Of a DNA stretch of 64,000 nucleotides, positions 1-7,996 are shown in pieces. Origin of the DNA: CAYNLY01 sp964398225 (GTDB lineage Bacteria; Pseudomonadota; Zetaproteobacteria; Mariprofundales; Mariprofundaceae); assembly GCA_964398225.1 (NCBI GenBank), contig CAYNLY010000001.1:1-64000 (forward strand), read 5' to 3'. Positions within the stretch are counted from its first letter, which is position 1. Every line of letters starts with the position of its first letter. The notes under the pieces are model-generated. The model was not told the origin of the DNA. It made no database searches and saw nothing but the letters and a program-made list of their open reading frames with translations. The translations under genes were made by a program, and so were the position numbers.

Positions 1-2
1 GC

Positions 3-104
3 AAGGTGTCGATTTCTTCGCGGGTGGCCAACTTCTGTTTCCAGAACAAGGATCGGTTTGGCGGCAAGGCCTACTGTCTGGATTGCCAGAAAAAGTTCAG
101 TTGA
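3..104 (+). CDS. Partial CDS, C-terminal zinc-ribbon-like tail
   Basis: Only the last 33 codons of a possible gene that begins left of the window are visible. The frame has no stop until TGA at 102-104 and reads a short tail with three cysteines, one followed by a CxxC pair (CLDC), ending in QKKFS, as in small zinc ribbons. The convergent gene on the other strand ends at 97, so the two 3' ends overlap by 8 bases. A second frame is also open here (stop at 107-109), so the frame choice rests only on the cysteine pattern. I cannot name the protein. Confidence 0.33.
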   Translation, partial: KVSISSRVANFCFQNKDRFGGKAYCLDCQKKFS

Positions 105-468
105 CGTAGAGATAGATCCAGGCCTGGAGTCGCCGGCGGCCGCAGCAAACGGGGCGGACGACGCGGACGAACTCGGACCGTTCGGGGTGGGCGGGGTCGA
201 AGCCCTCGTAGCGGTCGAGCCGGGCCAGCGCCGTCCTCGGCCGTTTCAGCCGCCAGAGCTCGCCCTCCACGCGGTCGCGCGGATCCTCGGAGTCCACCGC
301 GCCGGGATACCACGAAACGCGGAACTTCCTTCCCTGAAACCATGCCGGGCCGATCCGGCGGGCGTTGCGCGCAAGCCACCTCGCCATCGGATGCCCGCTG
401 GTGGATCGAAGGCTTCCGTAGACGAACAGATACGGGCAGCCGCGCTCATGCCGGCGGCGGGGCGGCAT
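97..468 (-). CDS. Gamma-glutamylcyclotransferase-like (AIG2/GGCT fold) protein
   Basis: A 123-residue protein with the YGSL nucleotide/substrate-loop signature of the gamma-glutamylcyclotransferase family at residues 17-20 and a conserved LDRYEGF segment at 84-90, whose glutamate (E88) matches the family's general acid/base. Members cleave gamma-glutamyl amines or peptides to release 5-oxoproline; the substrate here cannot be read from sequence. ATG at 468 was chosen because it lies one base after the upstream gene's stop (470), implying translational coupling; longer frames run into that gene. It is the last gene of a minus-strand run that starts with hldD. The role in that operon is unknown. 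Confidence 0.75.
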   Translation of the reverse strand: MPPRRRHERGCPYLFVYGSLRSTSGHPMARWLARNARRIGPAWFQGRKFRVSWYPGAVDSEDPRDRVEGELWRLKRPRTALARLDRYEGFDPAHPERSEFVRVVRPVCCGRRRLQAWIYLYVN

Positions 469-469
469 C

Positions 470-745
470 TCAGCGCTCCAGCGCCTTCTTGCGCTCCTGA
501 TGGCGATGCCAGAGCACCCAGCCGTCGAGGGCGACGGCGCCCAGCATCGCCAGCACCAGCCACCCGCGGCCCAGGCCCGTGAACTCGGCCGCATCGGCAA
601 GGCCGCCGCCCACGCCGAACATCCCCAGCACCACCCAGGCGAGCAGCAGATTGCCGCCGATCATCAGCGCCACCTGCCCGAGCACGAGCGCTCCGTAGAC
701 GATCAGCTCGAGATTCGAGCGCGACCCCGGAGGCTTCAGCGCCAT
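470..745 (-). CDS. Small two-helix membrane protein, unknown function
   Basis: A 91-residue protein that I do not recognise. Two hydrophobic stretches (about residues 13-45 and 61-78) predict one long or two short membrane helices followed by a second helix, and the C-terminus is highly charged (HRHQERKKALER). It starts directly after the bamE stop and ends one base before the cyclotransferase-like gene, so it is probably co-transcribed with hldD and bamE. The location suggests an envelope function, but nothing in the sequence proves it. Confidence 0.6.
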   Translation of the reverse strand: MALKPPGSRSNLELIVYGALVLGQVALMIGGNLLLAWVVLGMFGVGGGLADAAEFTGLGRGWLVLAMLGAVALDGWVLWHRHQERKKALER

Positions 746-1057
746 CTAGCGTTCCTCCTTCCAGCCGAAGCGATGAACTCCGCGCACGCGCAGCGCCGCG
801 TCGTATTCGATCTCGATGCCCCGGCGGACCAGACGCCCGTCCTCGTCCTCGAACTCCTCGACATAGCTTACCCGGTCCGGATGCAGCGTGCTCTTCAGCA
901 CGGGCGTGCCCAGCCGCTGTTCGACCGCAAACCGCGTCATGCCCTCGTGGATGCTGAACACCGCCTGCCGATCCAGCACGTTGCCCTGGTGGATCGGCTC
1001 GCGCATGCAGCCGGCAAGAAGGACGCCGATCGCCAGCGCAAGGGCCCGGCGGGTCAT
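746..1057 (-). CDS. bamE: Outer membrane assembly lipoprotein BamE (SmpA/OmlA)
   Basis: A 103-residue lipoprotein. The signal peptide ends in a lipobox LLAGC with the lipidated cysteine at residue 17. The mature part has the BamE pattern: a QGNVLD segment, an IHEGMT turn, then a VEQRLGTPVL helix and strands. BamE is an accessory lipoprotein of the BAM complex that inserts beta-barrel proteins into the outer membrane. The length is normal for the family. It overlaps the 3' end of hldD by 4 bases (start 1057, hldD stop 1054), so the two are translationally coupled, joining LPS core synthesis with outer membrane assembly. Confidence 0.85.
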   Translation of the reverse strand: MTRRALALAIGVLLAGCMREPIHQGNVLDRQAVFSIHEGMTRFAVEQRLGTPVLKSTLHPDRVSYVEEFEDEDGRLVRRGIEIEYDAALRVRGVHRFGWKEER

Positions 1058-2013
1058 GACGGCAGCACCGGCCCGCGGTGGCCGCGCTCCAGATGCGCGA
1101 AGTAGTCGGCGATGCCGCGCTCAAGCGGCCAGGCGGGCTCCCAGCCGAGCAGCTCGCGCGTGTCCGAAAGATCGGCCTCGGTGTGCATCTGGTAGAACGG
1201 GTAGGGATTGTCGAAATATTCCACCGTAAGCTCGCGGCCGAAGGCGCGCGAGAGCTCGGCGATGATGTCGTTGAAGCAGCGGGCGCGGCCGCTGCCGACG
1301 TTGCACACCCCGGATCGGGGCGCCTCGAGCGCGGCGAGGTTGGCCGCCACGACGTCACGGATGTAGACGAAGTCGCGCATCTGCTCGCCATGCTTGAACA
1401 GCCGCGGGTTGCGCCCCGACTTCACCTGTTCGTAGAGCTGCAGGATCATCGACGCGGTGCGGTTGCCCTCGCGCTCGTTCTTGTGGTGTTCGCCGGGACC
1501 GTACACGTTGAAATAGCGCAGCCCGATCACGGGGGCGGCGATCCGGTCGTGCCAGCGACGGGCAAGGCGATCCATCGCGAGCTTGGAGAAACCGTAGATG
1601 TTTTCCGGAACCTCGCCCGCGCCCACACGGTTCGGCGCCGGCGAGTTGCCGTAGACGCCGGCGGAGCTTGCGTAGATCACGCGCGTGTTCGAGATGCTGG
1701 CCGCATGCAGGATGGCGCCGAAGGCGTTCGTGTTGACCTCGATCATCCGGCGCTGGTCCATCACGGTCGTGTCGGTGATCGCGGCCTCGTGGAACACGGC
1801 CGTGAATCCGCCGTCGGCGATCTCCTCGAGCAGATCGGCATCGGCGCAGTCGGCCGCCCGCACCTCGCAGTCGAGATGGATCAGATTGCGCCAGTCGCCC
1901 GAGGAGAAATCGTCGGCCACGACCACGTCGGCGCCGGGCCGGGCCAGCAGGGCGGCCGCGATGTTGGCGCCGATGAATCCGGCTCCGCCGGTCACCAGAA
2001 ATCGTTCACTCAT
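1054..2013 (-). CDS. hldD: ADP-L-glycero-D-manno-heptose 6-epimerase
   Basis: A 319-residue extended short-chain dehydrogenase. It has the TGGAGFIG NADP-binding loop at residues 8-15 and the YxxxK catalytic pair at Y140/K144. The segment RYFNVYGPGEHHK and the later GEQMRDFVYIRDV are typical of HldD. It converts ADP-D-glycero-D-manno-heptose to the L-form used in the LPS inner core, so the cell should make a heptose-containing LPS. It is the first gene of a four-gene minus-strand operon. The next upstream gene on this strand ends only 21 bases before the hldD start, so transcription may also enter from there. Confidence 0.93.
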   Translation of the reverse strand: MSERFLVTGGAGFIGANIAAALLARPGADVVVADDFSSGDWRNLIHLDCEVRAADCADADLLEEIADGGFTAVFHEAAITDTTVMDQRRMIEVNTNAFGAILHAASISNTRVIYASSAGVYGNSPAPNRVGAGEVPENIYGFSKLAMDRLARRWHDRIAAPVIGLRYFNVYGPGEHHKNEREGNRTASMILQLYEQVKSGRNPRLFKHGEQMRDFVYIRDVVAANLAALEAPRSGVCNVGSGRARCFNDIIAELSRAFGRELTVEYFDNPYPFYQMHTEADLSDTRELLGWEPAWPLERGIADYFAHLERGHRGPVLPS

Positions 2014-2034
2014 GCGTGCCTTCCTGTTCGGGGA

Positions 2035-2445
2035 TCAGGATGAGGCCGAACCCTTCCACTGAAGCTGCAGCGAGGCCAGCGCGCGCGTCGTCGCCTCGTT
2101 GCAGATGGGGTAGCCGGCCTTTTCGTTGAGTTTTCCGGTCAGCGTCGCGGCCGGCAGCCGGCGCACGTCCTCGTCGCTGAAACCGGCCTCGGCCAGGAGC
2201 CGGGCGATCCAGGTGCCCAGCCCCGGAAGCTGCGCGATCCGCACGGTGCGGATCAGTTCGTCGCATCGTTCGACGCTCATCTGACCGCCGGTGGCGGCCG
2301 AAAGCTCCTCGGGATCGGCGTCGACGAGGCTTGCGACCGGACGGCACAGCAGCTTGAGGATGACCCATTCGTGCTCGCGCAGAAACTCGCGGTTTTCGTG
2401 CAGCGGGAACGCGCCCGGCAGCGAAGCCACGTTGGAAGCCGCCAT
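2035..2445 (-). CDS. Helix-hairpin-helix (DUF4332-like) protein
   Basis: A 136-residue soluble protein. Its C-terminal half contains an HhH-like motif (LPGLGTWIARLLAEAG), then a helix and a LTGKLNEKAG segment, similar to the DUF4332/HhH modules that bind DNA or act as protein adaptors. I start it at ATG 2445, two bases after the pentapeptide-repeat gene's stop; a longer in-frame start would overlap that gene. The two genes form a tight pair. The function is unknown; no enzymatic residues are visible. Confidence 0.6.
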   Translation of the reverse strand: MAASNVASLPGAFPLHENREFLREHEWVILKLLCRPVASLVDADPEELSAATGGQMSVERCDELIRTVRIAQLPGLGTWIARLLAEAGFSDEDVRRLPAATLTGKLNEKAGYPICNEATTRALASLQLQWKGSASS

Positions 2446-2447
2446 GC

Positions 2448-2807
2448 TCAGTCCACGTAGGCGGTCGGACCGGCGATGTAGGCGCCCTTGAGCGCCCATT
2501 TGCGGATCTTCGCGCCGATCCGGATCGCATGGGTGAGGTTCGCGCGCCGGAGCCTGGCGCCGATCAGATCGGCGTCCGTAAGATCCGCCTCGGTCAGATC
2601 CGCCTCGCGGAGATCGGCGCGCGCAAGCTTGCAGCCGGCCAGATTCGCCCGGCGAAGATTGGCGCCGCGGAAGTTGCAGCCGGAAAGGTTGCAGCCGGCA
2701 AGGTCCGCGCCTTCCAGGTTCTGACCGGAAAAGTCCAGCCCCGAGAGATCCTCGTCGTGCACGGGCTTCTTCGCCCGAACGGCCTGAAGCACCTCATCGA
2801 CGTTCAT
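2448..2807 (-). CDS. Pentapeptide-repeat protein
   Basis: A 119-residue protein. Residues 20-99 are about sixteen tandem five-residue repeats of the A(D/N)Lxx type (for example LEGADLAGCNL, LREADLTEADLTDADL), which fold as a right-handed quadrilateral beta-helix. Several repeats carry cysteine at the fourth or fifth position. Some relatives mimic DNA and bind gyrase (Qnr, MfpA); most have no known role. It is short for a Qnr-type protein (about 200 residues) and lacks their loops, so a resistance function is not supported. ATG 2807 is preferred over the upstream ATG at 2837 because a GGAGG-like site lies just before it. Confidence 0.8.
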   Translation of the reverse strand: MNVDEVLQAVRAKKPVHDEDLSGLDFSGQNLEGADLAGCNLSGCNFRGANLRRANLAGCKLARADLREADLTEADLTDADLIGARLRRANLTHAIRIGAKIRKWALKGAYIAGPTAYVD

Positions 2808-2843
2808 GCCATCCTCCCAAGCGCTTTCGCAGCGCAAGCCCCG

Positions 2844-2871
2844 ATGATACGTTCGCGCATCATGCGCGCAA
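2844..2871 (-). promoter_or_regulatory. Predicted promoter of the pentapeptide/HhH gene pair
   Basis: On the minus strand TTGCGC (2871-2866) and TATCAT (2849-2844) are separated by 16 bases, about 35 bases upstream of the start at 2807. The -10 box matches the consensus at five of six positions. Called by eye. Confidence 0.45.
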
Positions 2872-2939
2872 GCGTCCGGGCGCGTGTAAGAAACCGGCCC
2901 GGGATCCGACCAAGCCCGGACTCAAGGAGGGCGATGCCC

Positions 2940-3905
2940 ATGCACGATATGCGATCCCGACTGACGCCATCGGACTTTCCGGCCATCCGCCGGGGACGCA
3001 TCGAGACGCTTCAGGTCAACCTCGGCTACCGCTGCAACCAGCGCTGCCTGCACTGCCATGTGAACGCCGGCCCGAACCGGCGCGAGCGGATGGATGCGGA
3101 TACGATCGCCTGCGTTCTCGATGCGCTGGAAACGCTCGGCATCGGCACGCTCGATCTCACCGGCGGCGCGCCGGAAATGCATCCGGGGTTCCGGGATCTC
3201 GTCGCTCGGGCGCGCGGCCTCGGGGTGCACGTGATCGACCGCTGCAACCTGACCATTCTCGAGGAGGAGGGCTACGAGGACCTGGCCGACTTTCTGGCCA
3301 TGCACGAGGTGGAGATCGTCGCCTCGCTCCCCTGTTATCTCGAGGAAAACGTCGATGCCCAGCGCGGCAAGGGGGTGTTCGCGGCAAGCATCCGGGCGCT
3401 GCGCAGGCTGAACGCGCTCGGATACGGGCGGGACGGGAGCAGGCGGCTGAGCCTGGTCTACAACCCGCAGGGGCCAAGCCTGCCGCCGCCGCAGGAAGCG
3501 CTCGAGGCGGAGTACCGCAAACAGCTTCTGGAGCGCTACGGCATCACGTTCGACCGCCTGCTGACAATCACGAACATGCCCATCCAGCGCTTCGGCAGCC
3601 GGCTGGTTTCCGAAGGCGCGTTCGACGATTACATGCGGCTTCTGAAGCAGGCGCACCGGCCGGAGAACCTTGAGTCGGTGATGTGCCGTTCGCTCGTGAG
3701 CGTGGACTGGCGGGGGTACCTGTACGACTGCGACTTCAACCAGATGCTCGACCTTCCGCTCGGCGGCGGCCCGATGCACGTCCGCGACCTGCTGAGCGAG
3801 TCGATCGAGGGAAGGCCCGTTGCGGTGCTCGACCACTGCTACGGATGCACGGCAGGCCAGGGCTCGAGCTGCGGCGGGGCGCTGGCTGCTTCCGATGGAT
3901 TCTGA
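2940..3905 (+). CDS. arsS: Arsenosugar biosynthesis radical SAM protein ArsS-like
   Basis: A 321-residue radical SAM enzyme. The CxxxCxxC cluster-binding motif is at C32, C36 and C39. The C-terminal part has the cysteine-rich segments of the ArsS/DUF3641 family (CRSL, YLYDCDFNQ, CYGCTAGQGSSCGG). ArsS-type enzymes transfer a 5'-deoxyadenosyl group to dimethylarsenite, a step toward arsenosugars. The gene is followed 19 bases later by an arsM homologue, which supports the call. ATG 2940 is chosen because AAGGAGG (2924-2930) sits nine bases before it; the ATG at 2934 would be only three bases away. No arsR or other ars gene is adjacent. Confidence 0.85.
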   Translation: MHDMRSRLTPSDFPAIRRGRIETLQVNLGYRCNQRCLHCHVNAGPNRRERMDADTIACVLDALETLGIGTLDLTGGAPEMHPGFRDLVARARGLGVHVIDRCNLTILEEEGYEDLADFLAMHEVEIVASLPCYLEENVDAQRGKGVFAASIRALRRLNALGYGRDGSRRLSLVYNPQGPSLPPPQEALEAEYRKQLLERYGITFDRLLTITNMPIQRFGSRLVSEGAFDDYMRLLKQAHRPENLESVMCRSLVSVDWRGYLYDCDFNQMLDLPLGGGPMHVRDLLSESIEGRPVAVLDHCYGCTAGQGSSCGGALAASDGF

Positions 3906-3924
3906 TTAGCAAGGAGGAATCACG

Positions 3925-4731
3925 ATGAGCCTGGAACACGACCGTATTCGACAGCAGGTGCGGGCATCCTATGCCGAAGTCGCGCGGACCTCGGATGCGG
4001 GCGGCTGCTGCGGGGAGCCGGCGGGCTGCTGCGGGGTTTCGGACGATGCGGCGATCAACCGGCTGATTTCCACCCGCCTGGGATATTCCGAACAGGATCT
4101 CGCCGCCGTGCCCGAGGGCGCCGATCTCGGGCTGGGTTGCGGCAATCCTCGCGCCATCGCGGGGCTCCGGAAGGGGGAGGTCGTCGTGGATCTGGGCAGC
4201 GGCGCGGGCTTCGACTGCTTTCTCGCCGCCACCGAGGTCGGCCCCGAGGGACGGGTGATCGGCGTGGACATGACGCCGGAGATGATTTCGAAGGCGCGAC
4301 GGAACGCCGAGCGCGGCGGGTTTGCGAACGTCGAGTTCCGGCTGGGCGAGATCGAGCATCTGCCCGTGGCCGATGGCGTGGCCGACGTCGTGATGTCGAA
4401 CTGCGTGATCAATCTGTCGCCGGACAAGCCGCAGGTCTTCCGGGAAGCCTTCCGCGTGCTGAAGCCCGGCGGGAGACTCGCCGTCGCCGATGTCGTGGCC
4501 GGCTGCGAGCTGCCGCCATCGCTGCGCGAGGATCCCGCGCTCTGGTCCGGATGCATGGCCGGTGCGGCCACGCTGGACGAGCTTGACCGGTGGCTTCGCG
4601 AGGCGGGATTCGTGCAGATTTCCATCGAACCCAAGGACGAATCGCGCGCGTTCATCCGCGACTGGGCGCCGGGACGCGGGGTCGAGGATTACGTGCTCGC
4701 GGCCTACATCGGGGCGCGCAAGCCGGTCTAG
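3925..4731 (+). CDS. arsM: Arsenite S-adenosylmethionine methyltransferase
   Basis: A 268-residue class I methyltransferase. The N-terminus has two CC pairs (GGCCGEPAGCCG). The SAM-binding motif VVDLGSGAGFDC is present, along with the arsenic-binding cysteines in the expected contexts: GLGCGNP, MSNCVINLSPDKP and SGCMAGA. ArsM methylates As(III) stepwise to mono-, di- and trimethyl species. A good AAGGAGG ribosome site precedes the ATG. With arsS upstream, the pair could make a deoxyadenosyl-dimethylarsenic compound. The stop codon TAG overlaps the stop of convergent prmC in one CTAG. Confidence 0.93.
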   Translation: MSLEHDRIRQQVRASYAEVARTSDAGGCCGEPAGCCGVSDDAAINRLISTRLGYSEQDLAAVPEGADLGLGCGNPRAIAGLRKGEVVVDLGSGAGFDCFLAATEVGPEGRVIGVDMTPEMISKARRNAERGGFANVEFRLGEIEHLPVADGVADVVMSNCVINLSPDKPQVFREAFRVLKPGGRLAVADVVAGCELPPSLREDPALWSGCMAGAATLDELDRWLREAGFVQISIEPKDESRAFIRDWAPGRGVEDYVLAAYIGARKPV

Positions 4732-5612
4732 CGATCCGCCTTTTGCCAGATGCGCGCGCGTAGCGCCCCGGCAAGGTCGTAAACGTCGCCGAGGTGAACG
4801 AGGGCATCGGGCGCGGCCGGGAACCCCGCCGGGCCCGATTCGAGAATCACATGCCCGCCGGGTTTCAGATGCTCGGCGGCGCCCGCAAGAATCGCGCGCA
4901 GCACCGTCCGGCCGTCCGCCCCGTCGGTCAGCGCGATGCGCGGCTCGAACGCAAGCTCGGGTGCAAGCTCCGCAAGCTCGTGTTCGGCCACATAGGGAGG
5001 ATTGGAGACGATCAGGTCGAACGGACCGTCGTCTTCGGCGAGCGCGGCATAGAGCGAGCCTTCCCGGAACGCGATGCGCTCCGATACGCGGTGACGTTCG
5101 GCGTTCCGCCTGGCCACATCGAGCGCCTCGGGGCTGATGTCGGTGGCCACGATTTGGGCCCGCGGCAGCTCAGTCGCCAGCGCCACCGCGATGCAGCCCG
5201 AGCCGGTGCCGAGATCGAGCACCCGCCATGCCGTCTGGGCGGTGCCCGCAAGGCGAAGCGCCGCCTCGACGAGATGCTCGGTTTCCGGCCTTGGAATGAG
5301 CACCGCGGGGCTTACCTCGAAGCGGAGCGACCAGAACTCGCGCTCGCCGGTGATGTAGGCCAGCGGCTCGCGCCTGCACCTGCGGGCCAGCATCGCCTCG
5401 AAGCGTGCGCGCACCTCATGCGGGACGGGCTCGTCCATGTGAGCGAACAGAAACGCCCGGGGCTTGTTCCAGGCATGCATCAGCAGGCATTCGGCATCCA
5501 GGCGCGCGGTGTCGATGCCGGCCTCCAGCAGCCGGGCGGTGGCCTCGCGCAGCAGCCCTCCCGCGGAGGGGCCGCCGGCTGCCCGGGCCTGGACCCGAGC
5601 CGTCCTAGGCAT
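4728..5612 (-). CDS. prmC: Peptide chain release factor N5-glutamine methyltransferase
   Basis: A 294-residue methyltransferase that modifies the glutamine of the GGQ motif in release factors RF1 and RF2. Visible motifs are RPET at 108-111, the SAM-binding DLGTGSG at 133-139 and the catalytic NPPY at 204-207. ATG 5612 overlaps the end of prfA by 8 bases, so the enzyme is coupled to its own substrate gene. A longer frame upstream exists but lies inside prfA. The arrangement hemA-prfA-prmC is classical in proteobacteria. Confidence 0.95.
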   Translation of the reverse strand: MPRTARVQARAAGGPSAGGLLREATARLLEAGIDTARLDAECLLMHAWNKPRAFLFAHMDEPVPHEVRARFEAMLARRCRREPLAYITGEREFWSLRFEVSPAVLIPRPETEHLVEAALRLAGTAQTAWRVLDLGTGSGCIAVALATELPRAQIVATDISPEALDVARRNAERHRVSERIAFREGSLYAALAEDDGPFDLIVSNPPYVAEHELAELAPELAFEPRIALTDGADGRTVLRAILAGAAEHLKPGGHVILESGPAGFPAAPDALVHLGDVYDLAGALRARIWQKADR

Positions 5613-6684
5613 GGCCGCCCTGGGCGGCGAGCAGTTCGGCCTGGTGGTGCGTGGCCAGCGCATCGATCAACTCGTCCAGATCGCCGTCGAGGATCGATTC
5701 CAGCTTGTACAGCGTCAGATTGATCCGGTGGTCGGTGACGCGGCCCTGCGGGAAGTTGTAGGTGCGGATGCGTTCGGAGCGGTCGCCGCTGCCGACCTGC
5801 GCGCGGCGCGCGTCGGCGCGAGCCTGGTCGGCTTCGCGCTGCATCATGTCGTAGATCCGGGCCTTGAGCACGCGCATGGCCTTGTCCCGGTTCTTGTGCT
5901 GGCTTTTCTCGTCCTGGCAGGTGGCGACGATGCCCGTGGGCAGATGCGTGATGCGCACGGCGGATTCGGTGCGGTTCACATGCTGGCCGCCGGCGCCCGA
6001 GGCGCGAAACACGTCGATGCGCAGATCCTCGGGCCGGATCTCGACCTCGACGTCCTCGGCCTCGGGCAGCACGGCGACGGTGACCGCCGAGGTGTGGATG
6101 CGGCCGCCCGATTCGGTTTCCGGCACGCGCTGCACGCGGTGCACGCCGGATTCGAACTTGAAGCGCGAATAGGCGCCCGTGCCGCTGATCTGGGCGATGA
6201 TTTCCTTGTAGCCGCCGATGCCGGTTTCGTTGGCCGAAAGCACTTCGACTCTGAAGCCGCGCCGCTCGGCGTAGCGGCTGTACATCCGGAACAGGTCGGC
6301 GGCGAACAGGGCCGCTTCCTCGCCGCCGGTGCCCGCCCGGATCTCGAGAATCACGTTGCGGGCGTCGTTCGGATCCTTCGGCAGCAGCAGAAGCTTCAGC
6401 TTCTCCTCGCTTTCGGCGAGTTTCTGCTTGAGCTCGCGGACTTCCTCGCGGGCAAGCTCGGCCAGCTCCCGGTCGCATTCGGGATCAGCGAGCAGGGCCT
6501 CGTTTTCGGCAAGCTGCGCCTCAAGCCGCCGGTGCTCCTCGACCGCCTTCGCGACCGGCTCGATCTCGGCGTATTCACGCGAAAGCTTCGCGTAGCGTCG
6601 GGGATCGGAGGCGATGTCGGGGTCGGCGAGGTCCGCGGCAAGCTCGTCGCGCCGCCGGAGGATCTCATCCAGACGGGGATTCAT
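5605..6684 (-). CDS. prfA: Peptide chain release factor 1
   Basis: A 359-residue class I release factor that reads UAA and UAG. The peptidyl-tRNA hydrolysis motif GGQ is at 232-234, and the PxT codon-recognition tripeptide is at 188-190 (PET, in [10 protein letters not shown]). The length is typical. The start at 6684 lies 20 bases inside hemA, so the genes overlap and are probably translated in series. Together with prmC it forms a release-factor module on the minus strand. Confidence 0.96.
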   Translation of the reverse strand: MNPRLDEILRRRDELAADLADPDIASDPRRYAKLSREYAEIEPVAKAVEEHRRLEAQLAENEALLADPECDRELAELAREEVRELKQKLAESEEKLKLLLLPKDPNDARNVILEIRAGTGGEEAALFAADLFRMYSRYAERRGFRVEVLSANETGIGGYKEIIAQISGTGAYSRFKFESGVHRVQRVPETESGGRIHTSAVTVAVLPEAEDVEVEIRPEDLRIDVFRASGAGGQHVNRTESAVRITHLPTGIVATCQDEKSQHKNRDKAMRVLKARIYDMMQREADQARADARRAQVGSGDRSERIRTYNFPQGRVTDHRINLTLYKLESILDGDLDELIDALATHHQAELLAAQGGHA

Positions 6685-7984
6685 GTCGCGAGTCGCGGGC
6701 TCCGGAATCCTGCGCCTTGGGCGAGTCGAGGTCGAACAGCCTGAGCACCGCGCCCATCAGCAGGTCGCCCTCGATGTCCTCGGGCAGGCGCTTGAGGGCG
6801 GTGAGCGTCGGATGGATCAGGCGCTTGAGCAGCTGGCGGCTGAAGCGTTCGACGGCTTCCATCTGTTCGGGCGTGAAATCGCGCATGTAGCGTCGGGCCT
6901 TCTCCAGTTCCTCGGCGCGGCGCGCGTCCAGCTGGCTCTGGAGCTGGCGGATCAGCGGCACCGTTTCCAGCGACTTCAGCCAGCCGAGGAAGGCCTGGGC
7001 CTCCTCCTCGAGCAGCACCCGCGCGTTCTCGGCCTCGGCCTCGCGCTGCTTCCGGTTGCCCTGGACGACCTTCTGAAGATCGTCGATGTCGTAGAGGTAG
7101 ACGTCGTCGATCTCGCCGACGCGCGGATCGATGTCGCGGGGCACGGCGATGTCGACAAGGAACATCGGCCGTCCGCGGCGCTTGTTCATCGCGCGTTCGA
7201 CCGTGTCGGGAAGAAGCACGAAGGTGGAGGCTCCGGTGCTCGAAATCACGATGTCGGCGGCGTCCAGATATTCCTCGAGTTCGTCCAGCGCAAGCGCATG
7301 GCCTTCGAACTCGACCGCGAGCGCCCGAGCGCGCTCGAGCGTCCGGTTGGCGACGAGAATGTCCGCGCAGCCGTTGCCGCGAAGGTGGCGGGCGGCCAGC
7401 TCGGCCATTTCGCCCGCGCCGATCAGCATCACGCGCTTTTCCTTCAGATCGCCGAAGATGTGGCGGGCAAGATCCACCGCGCAGGACGCGATGTTGACCG
7501 CCTGTCGGCCGATCGCGGTTTCCGAGCGCGCCCGTTTGGCCGCGGCGAACGTGGCCTGGTAGAGCCGGTGCAGCACGTGGCCGGCGGTGCCGGCGGCCAG
7601 GGCATGTTCGTAGGACGTCTTGACCTGTCCGAGAATCTGGGGTTCGCCGAGCACCAGCGAGTCCAGGCCGGTGGCGACCGCGAACAGATGGCGCACCGCG
7701 TCCTCGGTGGTATGCGTGTACAGATGCGGGCGCACGGAATCCAGCGGCATGTCCGCCTTGGTCGCGAACCATTCGTGGATCTCGGCGACGGCGGCGTCCG
7801 GATCGTGCGTGACCGCGGTCATCTCCACGCGGTTGCAGGTGGAAAGCAGCGCGCACTCGCGGATCGGCGGGCGCGCGCACATCCGGCGAAGTTCGTCCCC
7901 GATTTCCGTCTCGGAAACGGCCAGCCGTTCGCGCAGCTCGACGGGCGCGGTGCGATGGTTCAGGCCGACGTGACAGATGCGCAT
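6665..7984 (-). CDS. hemA: Glutamyl-tRNA reductase
   Basis: A 439-residue enzyme that makes glutamate-1-semialdehyde from Glu-tRNA, the first step of C5-pathway tetrapyrrole synthesis. The N-terminus has the family signature [10 protein letters not shown], and the catalytic cysteine is C50 in LSTCNRVE. An NADP-binding domain ([13 protein letters not shown]) and a C-terminal dimerisation helix follow. The start codon is only six bases downstream of a TAGGCT -10-like box (7996-7991) and has no Shine-Dalgarno sequence, so the mRNA may be leaderless. Confidence 0.96.
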   Translation of the reverse strand: MRICHVGLNHRTAPVELRERLAVSETEIGDELRRMCARPPIRECALLSTCNRVEMTAVTHDPDAAVAEIHEWFATKADMPLDSVRPHLYTHTTEDAVRHLFAVATGLDSLVLGEPQILGQVKTSYEHALAAGTAGHVLHRLYQATFAAAKRARSETAIGRQAVNIASCAVDLARHIFGDLKEKRVMLIGAGEMAELAARHLRGNGCADILVANRTLERARALAVEFEGHALALDELEEYLDAADIVISSTGASTFVLLPDTVERAMNKRRGRPMFLVDIAVPRDIDPRVGEIDDVYLYDIDDLQKVVQGNRKQREAEAENARVLLEEEAQAFLGWLKSLETVPLIRQLQSQLDARRAEELEKARRYMRDFTPEQMEAVERFSRQLLKRLIHPTLTALKRLPEDIEGDLLMGAVLRLFDLDSPKAQDSGARDSRHESPSG

Positions 7985-7990
7985 GCGCCA

Positions 7991-7996
7991 AGCCTA
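7991..7996 (-). promoter_or_regulatory. Possible -10 box of a leaderless hemA promoter
   Basis: TAGGCT on the minus strand, six bases before the hemA ATG. Its TAG is also the stop codon of the upstream gene. The -35 region 17 bases further (TGGGCC) is weak. The same hexamer recurs before the gene at 8422, before the malic enzyme gene and before the gene at 31306. Confidence 0.3.

Noticed and set aside
97..1391. Long open frames on both strands at 58-582, 246-1391 and 500-1105
   Set aside because: High GC leaves many frames open. Their translations are rich in Arg, Pro and Ala with no family pattern, and they overlap genes with recognisable domains (bamE, hldD, cyclotransferase-like).
2448..2807. 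The pentapeptide-repeat protein as a Qnr-type fluoroquinolone resistance protein
   Set aside because: It is about half the length of Qnr and lacks its loops; many pentapeptide proteins have no such role.
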